A stretch of DNA of 64,000 nucleotides, from NCBI RefSeq assembly GCF_905171775.1, contig NC_053489.1, positions 139,454,642-139,518,641 of the forward strand, given 5' to 3'. Source of the DNA: Rana temporaria (taxonomy: Eukaryota; Chordata; Amphibia; Anura; Ranidae). Shown here piece after piece: positions 1-11,340 of the stretch. The notes under the pieces are model-generated. The model saw nothing but the letters and a program-made list of their open reading frames with translations, was not told the DNA's origin and did not search any database. How positions within the stretch are numbered: the first letter of the stretch is position 1; each line of letters begins with the position of its first letter. A program made the position numbers and the translations under genes.

Positions 1-1
1 A

Positions 2-124
2 TGCAGAGCAGCAACCTGGTCTTCCAGGCATACCTTCATCTCCCACTACAGGGTGGACGCCGCCCTCTTGGCTACAGCCGAATTTGTCAGATCTGTCATC
101 AGGGCCAATTCCTCTGCTCTCTAG
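2..124 (+). CDS. Tyrosine recombinase C-terminus, DIRS family A (partial at left edge)
   Basis: Forty codons are open from base 2 to a TAG at 122-124. The translation contains CRAATWSS followed by HYRVD. This matches the corresponding part of the complete DIRS recombinase downstream (CKAATWSS and HYRLD), so the tyrosine in HYRVD is the expected nucleophile. The catalytic arginine and the HxxR box would lie left of the window. In DIRS elements this enzyme integrates a circular DNA copy into the genome. Only the C-terminal end is visible, so it cannot be judged whether the full gene is intact. Confidence 0.8.
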   Translation, partial: CRAATWSSRHTFISHYRVDAALLATAEFVRSVIRANSSAL

Positions 125-176
125 GGAATAAAAATCTTTTGCATTGAACCCTCCCGACTGGCGAGTTACTTCCCAG

Positions 177-264
177 TGTGTGCTGCCATGAATGCGTCAG
201 GAAAACGGAAAATTGTATACTTACCTTTCCGTAATTTTCCTTTCCTGACGCATCTTCATGGCAG
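177..264. repeat. Internal complementary region of DIRS family A
   Basis: The right half (CTTACCTTTCCGTAATTTTC and onward to CATGGCAG) is the reverse complement of the element's right end at about 380-454. The left half should be complementary to the missing left end. This is the template region DIRS elements use to complete and join their ends as a circle. Confidence 0.75.
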
Positions 265-379
265 ACAGCTGCCCACCCTACTGTTCAATGATGATATTTA
301 CGGAGAATAATGCCGGGTGTCGCCCCTTCAAATTTATAGCTAACCAATCCTGTCAGGTTGTGGGGGCGGAGCCACAACC

Positions 380-454
380 CAGTGTGTGCTGCCATGAAGA
401 TGCGTCAGGAAAGGAAAATTACGGAAAGGTAAGTATACAATTTTCCGTTTTTTT
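380..454. repeat. Right terminal repeat of DIRS family A
   Basis: It begins near AGTGTGTGCTGCCATGAAGA and ends ATTTTCCGTTTTT. It is complementary to the right half of 177-264. It contains AAAGGTAAGTATA (426-436), a consensus-like 5' splice site. Confidence 0.7.
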
Positions 455-722
455 ACTTCACAGAAATTGATCGTGTGTAGCAAAAAACGTAGTTTAAAAC
501 GACGTTTTTAGACCCGCGCATGCCCAGAAGCTAGTTATGAAGCGAGCTTCAATGGAAAAACGTGGTGAACGTAACCTCGCTTTGCTAGAACATTGTGAGA
601 AAAACGATGGTGTGTAGGCAACTTTGTCTTTGAAAATTGAAGTTTCAAAAACGTTGTTTTTTACTTCACAGAAAATGACGTTTTTTTTCATCACATAAAG
701 TGATGGTGTGTACGGGGCATCA
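455..722. repeat. MITE remnant with TGTGTACGGGGCAT end
   Basis: The right end reads GATGGTGTGTACGGGGCATC, and the preceding stretch TTTTTTTTCATCACATAAAG recurs at 32650-32669, just before the similar end at 32687. The left end is missing or replaced by the DIRS insertion. It contains GCGCATGCCCAG, an NRF1-like half palindrome. Confidence 0.55.
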
Positions 723-1424
723 GAGCAGCAAACTTTTTGCATGGCAAAAAATAGAGGTGCCTTTTTAACTGAACGTGATGAGGTGATTTGCCACATTTTG
801 TGTAAAACATTTCCCAACCCCGGAGACAAAGGTAGGTGTCAGAAGCAATCGTCAGAATAAAATTTAGACTGCACAACCTTTTTAATAATAAGGAAAGGCT
901 GTAAACTGGCTATGTAAATATCTGTGACTGCCATATACTAGATCAGTGTTTGCAAAAAAAAAAATAATAATAATAAACGCACATCTTTTATGCAGGTAAA
1001 AAAATGTGCATTTATTACTTTTTTTACTATGAGCCTGCAAAGCATTGTATCTGTCATCAGCAGATCTGGGGTGCAATGCAGGGTTCTTGCAGACAGTCTG
1101 TGTAAGCTGTCTGCTGGTACCTTACACAATGACAGGAAGACTCAACAAACTACCTAGAACGCTCAACAGCGCCCTAGTAGTTCATTGAGAACTACATACA
1201 GACAGCTGCAAAGGCTGACGGTACTTGTAGTTTTCACATTCACAGAACACTGTGAATGAATGATGTGACCTGGCGGACGGACAGGGGGGAGAAGATCGCC
1301 CACTCACTGTCAAAACGGGAGGGTGCGGAGACCCAGGTAACGGGCCATTTACAGCAGCACTTTACCATGTGATCAGCTGTCAGCCAATGACTAGAATAGA
1401 CATAATATAACCATTTTCTAAAAT
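723..1424. other. No recognisable gene or named repeat
   Basis: Both strands hold only short chance open frames broken by stops. There is a short (TAA)n/A-rich run near 950-977. I see no splice-supported exon and no transposon end. Confidence 0.5.
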
Positions 1425-1990
1425 TCAAATAGAATCATTTCAAATTTGAATAGAAAAGAATAGAAAATAACAGAATAGTATAAAAAAACAGAATAGAATA
1501 GAATGAATATATCCATCTTCCTATTCTAATCTATTCTTTTCTATTCTATTCGAATTCAAATTTATTCTATTTGAATTTTGGGAAATCTTTGTATTTTTCT
1601 ATTCTATTCTATTGTTTTTTTAATTACCTTTTTTGTCTATTCTATTCTATTCTTTTCTATTCTATTATTTTCTACTCTATGCTTTTCTATTCTATTCTTT
1701 TCTATTCAAATGTATTCTATTTGAATTTCAAAAGATGGTTATATTCTTTATATTCTATTCTGTTGTTTTTTTTTCTATACTATTCTGTTATTTTCTATTC
1801 TATTCTTTTCTATTCTATTCAAAATCGAATTGATTCTATTTGAACTCTGGGAAGTGGTTACATTATTTCTATTCTTTTTTTTTATTCTATTATAGTATAT
1901 TCTATTATTTTTTTTCTTTTCTATTATATTGTTTTCTCATATATTCAAATTCAAATGTATTCTATTTGAAAATACGAATTTGAATTCAAA
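1425..1990. repeat. (TTCTA/TATTC)n pentanucleotide microsatellite, degenerate
   Basis: Long runs of TATTCTATTCTATTC with drift, flanked by fragments of a TATTCTATTTGAATTC motif that recurs about every 100-150 bp. The open frames in it (FYSILFYS-like) are products of the repeat, not genes. Confidence 0.85.
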
Positions 1991-2547
1991 AACTTTTTCG
2001 AATTAGAAAACGATTTGAATTTTGTCCGATTTTTTTTTTTCATTATTTCGGATTTGTTTACATTTGGTAAAAATGAAAATTTGTCCGCATTTTAATTTGG
2101 AACAAAATGAACCGCACATGTCTACCTGTACATGGGACAGTGGGAGTAGGGTAAAAATGCCTGACAGTTGTGCACAATCTGTGACTGTTGGAAGGTATGA
2201 ACAACATGAAATTAGATTTTTCAAGAAAGTTTATATTGGATTGTCAAAAATAACTACAGTAAAACCTTGGATTGCGAGCATTATTCGTTCCAGAAACATG
2301 CTTGTAATCCAAAGCACTCTTATATCAAAGCAAATTTTCCCATAATAAATAATGGAAACTCAGATGATTTGTTCCACAACCATTTATTTATAAGTCTTTC
2401 AGTTTATAGCCCACATTAAAAGATTATAGCAATGTGATAAGTTGTGTAACCATAAAATGTCCATCCACAAATGGAATGCTCCACAGGGGGATTAGAAGCA
2501 AAATCCAGAAGGAGCTACAGAGTATAAAAGAGAAGAGAGGAGCCTCT

Positions 2548-2893
2548 AAGCCCCCATTCACACCTAGGCGTTTTGTCGCCTGTAGTGTGACGCCGCAGCA
2601 GCCCCGAGACGCTGGAGGGATGAAAACACATTGCCCTCTATGGAGATGGTTCACATCTCCACGCCGAACGCCGTACGCCTGCCGCCTGAAAAAAAGTCCC
2701 GGACCTTTTTTTCAGGCGGCTTTCGGCGTTAGGCATAGGAGATGTGAACCATCTCCATAGAGGGGGTGAGGCTGCATTCACAATCGTGGCGTTTTGTCGC
2801 CGCAAATCGCGGTACAAAACGCCGCAATTTGTCGCCGCAATTCGCGGGACAAAACGCCGCGATTTTGTACGCCTAGGTGTGAATGCAGCCTTA
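2548..2893. repeat. Nested fold-back MITEs with GNATTCACACCTAGGCG ends
   Basis: The left end CCCCCATTCACACCTAGGCG and the right end CGCCTAGGTGTGAATGCAGC are inverted. Inside, 2633-2703 folds back on 2704-2764 (GGAGATGGTTCACATCTCC region) and a second GCATTCACA end lies near 2773. Two related elements seem to be joined or nested. Confidence 0.6.
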
Positions 2894-3277
2894 GTGTAGC
2901 AATATGGTTACATTTAATGAAGGTACAACATTTAGCAACTCACATGGTTGATGAATAAAAGAGACACATCAGTATGCAGGCATCCGGAGTAAAGCTGTCC
3001 ACATAGACCGTCCTCCTCACCGCCGACTCTCACCGCTGTCAGTCTGCAATCGTGACCGGTAAGACTACCCTGCAGTAGAGCAATCTGAAAGTGAGGCTTG
3101 AAAAGCTTGTGGAGTGCAGTGTGGAAAGGATGACGTTGATGGCAGTGAGGAGGTCTGTCTATGTGGACAGCTTTACTCCGGATCCCTGCATACTTACATG
3201 TGCCCGTTTTAATTAATCAACCATGCGAGTTGCTAAATGTTGTACCTTCATTAAATGTAACCATATTGCTACACTTA
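2893..3277. repeat. Fold-back repeat with arms TGTAGCAATATGGTTACATT
   Basis: 2894-2956 and 3217-3274 are inverted copies (GTGTAGCAATATGGTTACAT against ATGTAACCATATTGCTACAC). A second inner pair, GGAGTAAAGCTGTCCACATA and its inverse near 3160-3182, extends the stem. Noncoding. Confidence 0.7.
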
Positions 3278-3681
3278 GGCCCCGTACACACGGTCGGACA
3301 AAACCGATGAGAATGGACCGAGGTTCAATTTCATCGGTCCAAACCGACGGTGTGTATAGCCCATCGGTCTGTTTTCCTTCGATACAAAATTTTAAAACGT
3401 GCTTCAAAACCGAACCGATAGATCGCTGCCCGATCGGTCCAAACCGATGGTTAGTACAGAAAAGCATCAGTTCAAAACCCGCGCATGCTCAGAATCAAGT
3501 CGACACATGCTTAGAAGCATTGAAATTCGTTTTATTGACGTCACCGCGTTCTGACCCGATCAGGCTTTTGGAACGATAGTGTGTACACACGTCAGACCAT
3601 CAGGCCACTTCAGCGGTGAACCGATGAAACCGGTCCGTCGGACCATTCTCATCGGTTTTGTCCGACCGTGTGTATGCGGCC
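3278..3681. mobile_element. MITE, GGCCCCGTACACACGG family, TTA target duplication
   Basis: It starts GGCCCCGTACACACGGTCGG and ends CCGTGTGTATGCGGCC. TTA lies directly on both sides (3275-3277, 3682-3684). The inverted subterminal CCGATGAGAATGGACCGA pair is clear. A 3-bp TTA duplication fits PIF/Harbinger-type elements; the superfamily is inferred, since no transposase is present. Confidence 0.7.
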
Positions 3682-3909
3682 TTAGAGGCGCCTCTCTTCT
3701 CTTTTATATTTAGTTGTGACATGACGTTACTCTTATATCAAGACATCGCTTGTATATAAAGTCAAAATGTATTTAAAAATTTAGCTTGTCTTGCAAAATG
3801 CTCTCAAACCAAGGTTACTCTCAAACTAAGGTTTTACTGTATTGTTGGTATTGTTATTGCAGCATAGCAGTTAAAGAATAAAAGTGTATAATGTGACCGT
3901 AGAACTCCT

Positions 3910-5955
3910 TTAACCACTTCCAGACCGCCCCATGTACATATATGTCGGCAGAATGGCACGGACAGGCACATTGGCATACCTGTACGTGCCTGCCTAGACG
4001 TGGGACGGGGGTCCGATCGGGACCCCCCCTCCCGGTACATGCGGCGGTTCCCGTGGCTTCAGGAGCGATCCGGGACGAGGGCGCGGCTATTCGTTTCTAG
4101 CCGCCCCCTCGCGATCGCTCCCCGGAGCTGAAGAACGGGGAGAGCCGTATGTAAACACGGCTTCCCCGTGCTTCACTGTGGCGGCGTATCGATCGAGTGA
4201 TCCCTTATATAGGGAGACTGGATCGATGACGTCAGACCTACAGCCACACCCCCCTACAGTTGTAAACACACACTAGGTGAACCCTAACTCCTACAGCGCC
4301 CCCTGTGGTTAACTCCCAAACTGCAACTGTCATTTTCACAATAAACAATGCAATTTAAATGCATTTTTTGCTGTGAAAATGACAATGGTCCCAAAAATGT
4401 GTCAAAATTGTCCGAAGTGTCCGCCATAATGTTGCAGTCACGAAAAAAATCGCTGTAATGTGAAAAATATACTACAGCGCTAATTAAATAATCAATTCCA
4501 CGTGCACCTAAATAAAAAACCAAATAATATAGCTGCTATCTTGAGTGATACCAAATCCAAACAGTGAAACATATAAAATATAGATGCGCTAATATTAACT
4601 TAAAAGGTGATAAAACGTACAAAGAAAACTAATCAGGGAGAACACTCAATAAACTGTGAATTACTAATATGTCCTTAATTAGTGCACAGTGATTAGCAGG
4701 ATTCCATGCAGGGAAAAAATCACTCTCTTCAATCTGAATGCTAATCCAGCCCTCCACCGCTGTGATCAGATGATACAGGTACTCACAGACAGGGATTGCA
4801 TGAAAGAAAAGAGAAAAAACCTCTCATTGCGCAATATTCGATGACAGATCAAAAAATGTAATCAGAGCATTGACATATGCACTCACGAATCCCCGCTTTC
4901 AGTAAAGCATGAAAACACCACTCAGTATGCTGTTTCCTCAGCTCGATCCGATGCACTCGGATTCGATCGCAGGCTCCTCCCTACGCGTTACGTCACAGGC
5001 ACGCGACTTACTCATGGGTTCCTACTCATGGGTAGGAACCCATGAGTAAGTCGCGTGCCTGTGATGTAACGCGTAGGGAGGAGCCTGCGATCGAATCCGA
5101 GTGCATCGGATCGAGCTGAGGAAACAGCATACTGAGTGGCGTTTTCATGCTTTACTGAAAGCGGGGATTCGTGAGTGCATATGTCAATGCTCTGATTACA
5201 TTTTTTGATCTGTCATCGAATATTGCGCAATGAGAGTTTTTTTCTCTTTTCTTTCATGTAATCCCTGTCTGTGAGTGCCTGTATCATCTGATCACAGCGG
5301 TGGAGGGCTGGATTAGCATTCAGATTGAAGAGAGTGATTTTTTCCCTGCATGGAATCCTGCTAATCACTGTGCACTAATTAAGGACATATTAGTAATTCA
5401 CAGTTTATGGAGTGTTCTCCCTGATTAGTTTTCTTTGTACGTTTTATCACCTTTTAAGTTAATATTAGCGCATCTATATTTTATATGAAAAAAAACGCTG
5501 ATCGCCGCCATTAGTAGTAAAAAATAAATAAAAAAATAATAAAACTATCCCCTATTTTGTAAACGCTATAAATTTTGCGCAAACCAATAGATAAACGCTT
5601 GTTGCGATTTTTTTTACCAAAAATAGGTAGAAGAATACGTATCGGCCTAAACTGAGGAAAAAAACATTTTTTATATATGTTTTTGGGGGATATTTATTAT
5701 AGCAAAAAGTAAAAAATATTGAATTTTTTTCAAAATTGTTGCTCTATTTTTGTTTATAGCGCAAAAAATAAAAACCGCAGAGGTGATCAAATACCACCAA
5801 AAGAAAGCTCTATTTGTGGGGAAAAAAGGACGTCAATTTTGTTTGGGAGCCACGTCGCACGACCACGCAATTGTCTGTTAAAGCGACGCAGTGCCGAATT
5901 GTAAAAACCCCTTTGGTCATTTTGCAGCATATTGGTCCGGTCCTTAAGTGGTTAA
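3910..5955. mobile_element. PiggyBac-type non-autonomous element, TTAACCACTT ends
   Basis: It begins TTAACCACTTCCAGACCGCC and ends GGTCCTTAAGTGGTTAA, with TTAA at both borders (3910-3913, 5952-5955). Its subterminal TTTGTTTGGGAGCCACGTCG (5841-5860) recurs in the piggyBac element at 13158-13177 and, inverted, at 51089-51110. The element at 50997-51685 is a shorter relative in the opposite orientation. No transposase is encoded. It is interrupted by a palindromic insert at 4456-5487. Confidence 0.75.
4456..5487. repeat. Head-to-head inverted dimer: 455-bp arms, 8-nt loop
   Basis: Arm 4570-5024 is the reverse complement of 5033-5487 with equal length and only a few substitutions seen (for example at CACCACTCAG against CGCCACTCAG, and GGTACTCAC against GGCACTCAC). 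The loop is CTCATGGG (5025-5032). A further 114 nt (4456-4569) extends only the left copy. The insert is bounded by AAAAAAATCGCTG (4443-4455) and AAAAAAAACGCTG (5488-5500), a likely 13-bp target duplication in the host MITE. Each copy looks like the same dispersed repeat reading outward from the centre. A transcript across it would form a very long hairpin. Confidence 0.85.
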
Positions 5956-7100
5956 TACTGCAACTTTGACCTCACTACATTGTTTACTACATAGTTACTG
6001 TCCTCATAACCTCCCTGTTTTTAGTGTGGCACAGTGTAATTCAGAAAACACCGGCTCGTCTGATATGTGTTGTTTATGAACACCATGGATTGTTAGGCAT
6101 GCGTCAGTCCTTGGTTTCAATGTTAAATTTGTTATTTTGTTAGGTTCAGCCATGAACTATTTTGTTATCATCTTGTAAAGAATCTAGGAGAGGAAAACAC
6201 TGCGATAAAATACATTTACAGACCTGAGATTCTACATTGCCTTGGAGATGTTGCTTAGACAAAACAATGTGATCAACAGAAAATGGCACAGACTGATGCC
6301 ATGGAAGAATTCATTAGGAAACAAAACGTAAATAAGACCCATCCAGGGCTAAAGTAAAAGTTGTTTTTTTATAAAAAAAAAAATCTGATTGATATATCCT
6401 TTTGTTTCATGCCTTTCTTTCCACCTCTGTACCACTGTGGCTAGATTCAATGAAAATAATTATAGGGTAACGTGTACGTAGGGTTGCCCCTGTCCGGAAT
6501 TCATTGGAACATTGCAGGTTTGAATCATGTGTCTGAGTTTGAAATCTGGACACATTACCTCCCCAAAGCGCTACCAGCTGCCCTCTTCTCTCCCACCCGC
6601 TGAGGAATTTACAGTGTCTGCACCCAGAGCCCCCCACGTGTGCCTTCCCCTGCAGCTCTGATTCCCGTTTGCCCCTCAGCATTGGCAGCTTCCCTCTTCT
6701 CCCCCAGCGGCAGCTACTGCAGGCACACAGGGGGATGTCTTTAGGATAGACAGCAGGGGTAGGTGTCCTATTTACCGGTGCTTGCTTTACTGGAGGAACA
6801 CAGTGGGTAATTGGTACCAATCGCTCTTGTGTCCATTCATGCTGCAGTTTGTGAGTGAACAGGAAGCCGCTCGCCACAGAGCACTTCCCATTCATTCACT
6901 GTCCAGTGCAGCTGAGGCTGCAGAAAAAGAGACTGATGAATCTATATGCTAAGTTATTTTCTCTGTCTCAAAAGTGAGACATTAGGGGTCTGTCTAGGCC
7001 CTTAATATTTCACAAAGCGCCCCACCCCATAAAAAAAAAATCTTTTAAAAATACAGTCAAATAAAATTCTTAAAATTTACAAAAAATTATTAAATAAAAC
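5956..7100. other. No recognisable gene; unassigned DNA
   Basis: Open frames here are short. The longest, on the minus strand at 6407-6895, has no recognisable domain and I see no splice context for it. No clear transposon ends were found. Confidence 0.45.
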
Positions 7101-7103
7101 TTA

Positions 7104-7586
7104 GGCCCCGTACTCACGACCAAACATGTCTGCTGAAACTGGTCCGCAGACCAGTTTCAGCAGACATGTTTGGCCGCGTGTAGGCCCGAGCGGACCATTT
7201 TCGGGCGGATCGGACAGGTTTCCAGCGGACAACTGTTTCCTGGACTTGCTTTAAAACAGTCCGCTGGAAACCTGTCCCCCCGACATGTATGGTCGTCTGT
7301 ACAGACCTACCGTACATGTCTGGCCGCCCGCCATCCCTCGCATGCGTTGAATGACTTCTACGCATGCGTGGAAGCATTTTAAAGACAGTCCGCCCATGTC
7401 GCCGCGTCATTGTCGCGGCGACACCGCGTCATCGACACCGCAGACACGCCCCGCGTATTGTTTACGCGCGGACCTCTGTTCGATGGTGTGTACAGCCATC
7501 GAACAGAAGTCCCCAGGCAGACATGTCCGATGAAAACGGTCCGCGGACCGGTTTCATCGGACATGTCTGCTCGTGAGTACTCAGCC
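7104..7586. mobile_element. MITE, GGCCCCGTACTCACGACC type, TTA target duplication
   Basis: Ends GGCCCCGTACTCACGACC and GTGAGTACTCAGCC are inverted and flanked by TTA on both sides (7101-7103, 7587-7589). It contains internal inverted blocks (ACATGTCTGCTGAAACTGGT and its inverse at the left end) and two CGCATGCG palindromes. A second copy of the family is at 19846-20348. Confidence 0.75.
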
Positions 7587-7630
7587 TTAAGGGCAATCAG
7601 TCTTTGAATCACTCTTCAGAGAGAATTTGA

Positions 7631-7677
7631 CAGGTGGTGAGGAGGTATATCGCTCGTATATACCTCCTCACCACCTG
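7631..7677. repeat. Perfect 20-bp hairpin with 7-nt loop
   Basis: CAGGTGGTGAGGAGGTATAT (7631-7650) pairs exactly with 7658-7677 across the loop CGCTCGT. The function is unknown. It may be the centre of an eroded fold-back element. Confidence 0.6.
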
Positions 7678-7679
7678 CT

Positions 7680-7912
7680 TTAGCCCTGAACTTGCAGGGC
7701 ACATGCAGAGCAGTGCTGTTTACTAAATGGGTCTTGTTCGGTGAGGGAATAATTTATGTCATGGCTGTGAAGCATAGCATCACAGCCATGGCATTTGTAT
7801 TCCCCTTGCCACTGCCTCTGTTGCTAAACGGAGTAGCGATTGGTGGGTGGCAAAAGCTCAGTTCAACCATGGTGTTTTATCAGCCCCTGACCTCATGTGT
7901 GAATGAGCCCTT
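7680..7912. repeat. Probable MITE end (TGTGTGAATGAGCCCTTA)
   Basis: The stretch ends in CATGTGTGAATGAGCCCTTA, the usual outward end of TTCACAC MITEs in this window. It also contains a short inverted pair GTCATGGCTGTGAAGCATAG / CATCACAGCCATGGCA near 7758-7790. The left border is not clear. Confidence 0.35.
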
Positions 7913-8258
7913 AGCCCATTGCAGCACTTTAGCGCTGTTTTAGCGGCGCACTTGCAGCGCTTTTTGGCCACTAGTGGGGTGCTTTTTACCCCAAAAAATT
8001 GTGCTTTCAAAACGCTTTTTAGGCGCTTTGGAAGTGCTGCTTATTTATTACAGTGGGCAGGGCATTTTGGGAGCGCTATTTACAGCGCTCCCAAACCGCC
8101 CCAAAGATGCTGCTTGCAGGACTTTTCGGAACGTCCTGCAAGTGCACCGCCCAAGTGTGAAAAAGCGCACTGCAATGAATAGGAGGCGCTTTTCCACATT
8201 TTCAGAGGCTATTTCTAGCACTAAAGTGCCTGAAAACCGCTTCAGTGTGAAGTAGCCT
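7913..8258. repeat. MITE copy with CAGTGTGAAGTAGCCTTA end
   Basis: It is rich in GCGCTTTTT and AGCGC blocks in both orientations and ends CGCTTCAGTGTGAAGTAGCC. The left terminus abuts another MITE end and is not resolved. Confidence 0.5.
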
Positions 8259-8269
8259 TAGGACATTTT

Positions 8270-8957
8270 GGCCCAGATTCACAAAGGAGATACGACGGAG
8301 TATCTCAGATACTCCGTCGTATCTCTCAGAGTATCTATGCGACTGATTCACAGAATCAGTTACGCATAGATATCCCTAAGATCCGACAGGTGTAATTGTT
8401 TTACACTGTCGGATCTTAGGATGCAGTACCGCGGCCGCCGCTGGGGGGAGTTTGCGTCGTAAACCAGCGTCGGGTATGCAAATTAGGAGTTACGGTGATC
8501 CACGACGGTTTTTCGCGTTCGCTACTACGCCGCTAGTCTAGTTTCCCCTCGCAAAGTTAGTCGTCGTTTTGGGTGCCTTAACTTTAGTCAGCAAACGTAT
8601 TGCTGTCTAAAGTATGGCCGTCGTTCCCGCGTCGAAATTTAAAATTTCACGTCGTTTGCGTAACACGTCCGGGAATACGGAATTACGCTACGCGCGTCGC
8701 CGTTCGAAAAAATGACGTCACTTCACGCAAAGCACGGCGGGAGTTACGAAACGGAGCATGCGCAGTAGGTCCGGCGCGGGAGCGCGCCTAATTTAAATGG
8801 CACACGCCCATTTAAATTACGCGGGCTTACGCCAGAGGCCACCGGCGTAGTTTTCATCGCAAGTGCTTTGTGAATCAGGCACTTGCGATGAAAACTTGCG
8901 GCGGTGTAACGTATCTACGATACGTTACGCCGCCGCACTTCTACCTGAATCTGGCCC
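8270..8957. mobile_element. MITE, GGCCCAGATTC family, copy 1
   Basis: Ends GGCCCAGATTCACAAAGG and CCTGAATCTGGCCC are inverted. Interior marks of the family are GTATCTATGCGACTGATTC, an ATCCGACAG...CTGTCGGAT stem, GCATGCGCAGTA and paired AAGTGCTTTGTGAATCAGGC near the right end. Copies 2 and 3 are at 9777-10457 and 37975-38704. Noncoding. Confidence 0.75.
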
Positions 8958-9395
8958 TTTATTATTAGGTCACTTACTTGTCAAGGGATCCTACAATGTC
9001 GGCACCCCAGCCGATGATTTTTCAATCATTACTTGTAAGGGAAACCAGCAGTGAAGCCTTGCGGCTTTACAGCTGGTTCCCTACTGGCGCAAGTGCTGTG
9101 TGATTGGCCCCGCTTCCCCGAAAGGTGCAAAAGTGGCAGTAGAGGAGGGTAGGAAGCAAACAAGCAGAGCTTCCCCTTTTGGGTGGATCCACTTTAAGGA
9201 TCATTTAACCTTTCCTCATGGACAATGGCTTAATCCCTTTGAAGCTGAATTCTAGCCATGCTCATGTTGATTGTATTGGTAGCAAATACTTGATGGTGTA
9301 CTTCCTAGCCTCAGGTTCATTCTATATGATCCAGTCTGATTTCATGATTTTCTTTAGATTTTCTATGTTGATTGTGGAGGCTTAACTAAATAGAT
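8958..9395. other. No recognisable gene
   Basis: Contains a small inverted pair, ACTTGTAAGGGAAACCAGCAG and GCTGGTTCCC, near 9030-9080. I see no supported exon or transposon border. Confidence 0.4.
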
Positions 9396-9776
9396 TTAAC
9401 CACTTGCTTACTGGGCACTTAAACACACCTCCTGCCCAGACCAATTTTCAGCTTTCAGCGCTCTCACACTTTGAATGACAATTACTCAGTCATGCAACAC
9501 TGTACCCAAATGATTTTTGTGTCCTTTTTTTCATACAAATGGAGCTTTCTTTTGGTGGTATTTGGTTACATCTGGGTTTTTAATTTTTTTGCGCTATAAA
9601 TGAAAAAAGACCGAAAATTTTGAAAAAAAATACGATTTTTTTCTTCATTTCTGTGATAAAATTTTGCAAATTAGTACTTTTTTTCATAAATTTGGGCCAT
9701 AATTTATACTGCTACATATCTTTGGTAAAAATAACCCAAAATTTGTGGAAATTATTTGGTCCATGTAAAAGTTTTA

Positions 9777-10457
9777 GGCCCAGATTCTCAAAGGGCTTAC
9801 GACGGCGCAACGCCATGTACGCCGTCGTAAGTCCTAATCTGGGCCGTCGTATCTATGCGACTGATTCTTAGAATCAGTTACGTATGGATATCCATTAGAT
9901 CCGACAGGCATAAGGCTCTTATGCCGTCGGATCTTAAATGCAATTTTTTTTTTGTCCGCTAGGTGTCGCCTCCGTCGTTTTCCCGAGTATGCAGATTAGC
10001 TAGATACGTGAATTCCCGTGTGAAGTTACGACGTTTACGTTAGGTTTGCCCGGCGTAAAGTTGCCCCTGCTATATGAGGGGCAAGCAATGTTAAGTATGG
10101 CCGTCGTTCCCGCGTCTAAATTTAAAAATTTACGTTGTTTGCGTAAGTCGTCCGTGAATGGGGCTGGACGCCATTTACGTTCACGTCGAAACCAATGACG
10201 TCCTTGCGACGTCATTTGGAGCAATGCACCCTGGGATATTTTACGGACGGCGCATGCGCAGTACGTTCGGCGCGGGAACGCGCTTAATTTAAATACTACA
10301 TGCCCCCTACTCGCCTAATTTGAATTAGGCAGGCTTGCGCCGGGTGATTTACGCTACGCCGCCGCAACTTTACACGCAAGTGCTTTGTGAATAAAGCACT
10401 TGCCTGTAAAACTTGCGACGGCGCACAGTTTTGCACGATTCTACGAGAATCTGGGCC
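9777..10457. mobile_element. MITE, GGCCCAGATTC family, copy 2, TTA target duplication
   Basis: Ends GGCCCAGATTCTCAAAGG and GAGAATCTGGGCC are inverted and flanked by TTA on both sides (9774-9776, 10458-10460). It contains a perfect NRF1-like GCGCATGCGCA at 10250-10260. It is nested in the piggyBac element. Confidence 0.8.
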
Positions 10458-10754
10458 TTAGAGTCTACAGGCTATAGTGAAAATCATAATAAATGTATCA
10501 CATCTGATGTACTGGCGGACTATCTAATTTCTTGAGACCCTAACAAGCCAGGAAAGTACAAATGCCCCCTAAATTACCCCTTTTTGGAAAGTAGACATTT
10601 CAAGGTATTTAGTAAGAGGCATGGTGAGTTATTTGAAGTTGTAATTTTTTCCCACAATACTTTGCCATATTGAGATTTTTATTTTTTATTAAAAAAAAAT
10701 CTCAAAATTGTCATTGTAATACCTTATTTCTCTCACATGGCATGTGCATAGCAC

Positions 10755-11340
10755 AAATGACACCCCAAAATACATTCTGCTACTCCTCCTGAGTATAACG
10801 ATACACCATGTGTGAGACTTTTTCACTGCCTGGCCACATACAGAGGCCCAACATGCAGGGAGCACCATCAGGTGTTCTAGAAGCATAAATTGCACATCTA
10901 AGTAGTTGACTACCAATTACACTTTTGAAGACCCTGGAACACCAGGACAATCTAAACACCCACAAAATGACTCCCTTTTGGAAAGCTAACACCCCAACGT
11001 ATAATCTATGAGGCATAATAAGTCTTTTGAACGGTTCATTTTTTTCCAGAAGTTTTTGGAAAATGTGGGAAAAAAATGAAAGCGCATTTTTTTTTACACA
11101 AAGTTGTCGGTTTATAAGATATTTCCAACACATAGCATTTAGATAGCAAAAATTACACCCCAAAATACATTCTGTTACTTCTCCTGAGTACAACGAAACC
11201 ACATGTGTGAGACTTCTACACAGCCTGATCACATACAGAGATCCAACATGCAAGGAACACCGTCAGGTGTTCCAGGGACACATAGCATGTACATACCAAG
11301 AATTACACCCCAAAATACATTATGCTGAGCAAAGCGTAAA
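10755..11340. repeat. Three-fold subterminal repeat of the piggyBac element
   Basis: About 150 bp beginning ACACCCCAAAATACATTCTG and continuing CTCCTGAGTA.AACGA.ACCA is present near 10761 and 11155, with a truncated third start near 11306. Such repeats can be transposase-binding regions. That role is inferred. Confidence 0.6.

Larger units (their letters stand above)
1..454 (+). mobile_element. DIRS-type retrotransposon, 3' end only (family A)
   Basis: The stretch holds the last codons of a tyrosine recombinase, then an internal complementary region (177-264), then a right terminal repeat ending in ATTTTCCGTTTTT near 454. The same order is seen in the complete DIRS element at 41768-47262. 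The sequence differs clearly from that element, so it is a second family. The 5' part lies outside the window. The terminus is followed at once by MITE-like sequence, as expected for an insertion without target duplication. Confidence 0.8.
2255..3841. mobile_element. Mariner/Tc1-like non-autonomous composite with nested MITEs
   Basis: The left end TACAGTAAAACCTTGG and the right end AACTAAGGTTTTACTGTA are inverted and bounded by TA, the target of the mariner/Tc1 superfamily. The outer arms also share AGAGAAGAGAGGAGCCTCTAA (2530-2550) and its inverse near 3682-3702. No transposase frame is present. The interior is filled by the nested elements listed separately. Confidence 0.65.

Noticed and set aside
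6407..6895. 162-codon minus-strand frame
   Set aside because: No recognised domain, low-complexity composition and no splice or promoter context; likely chance.
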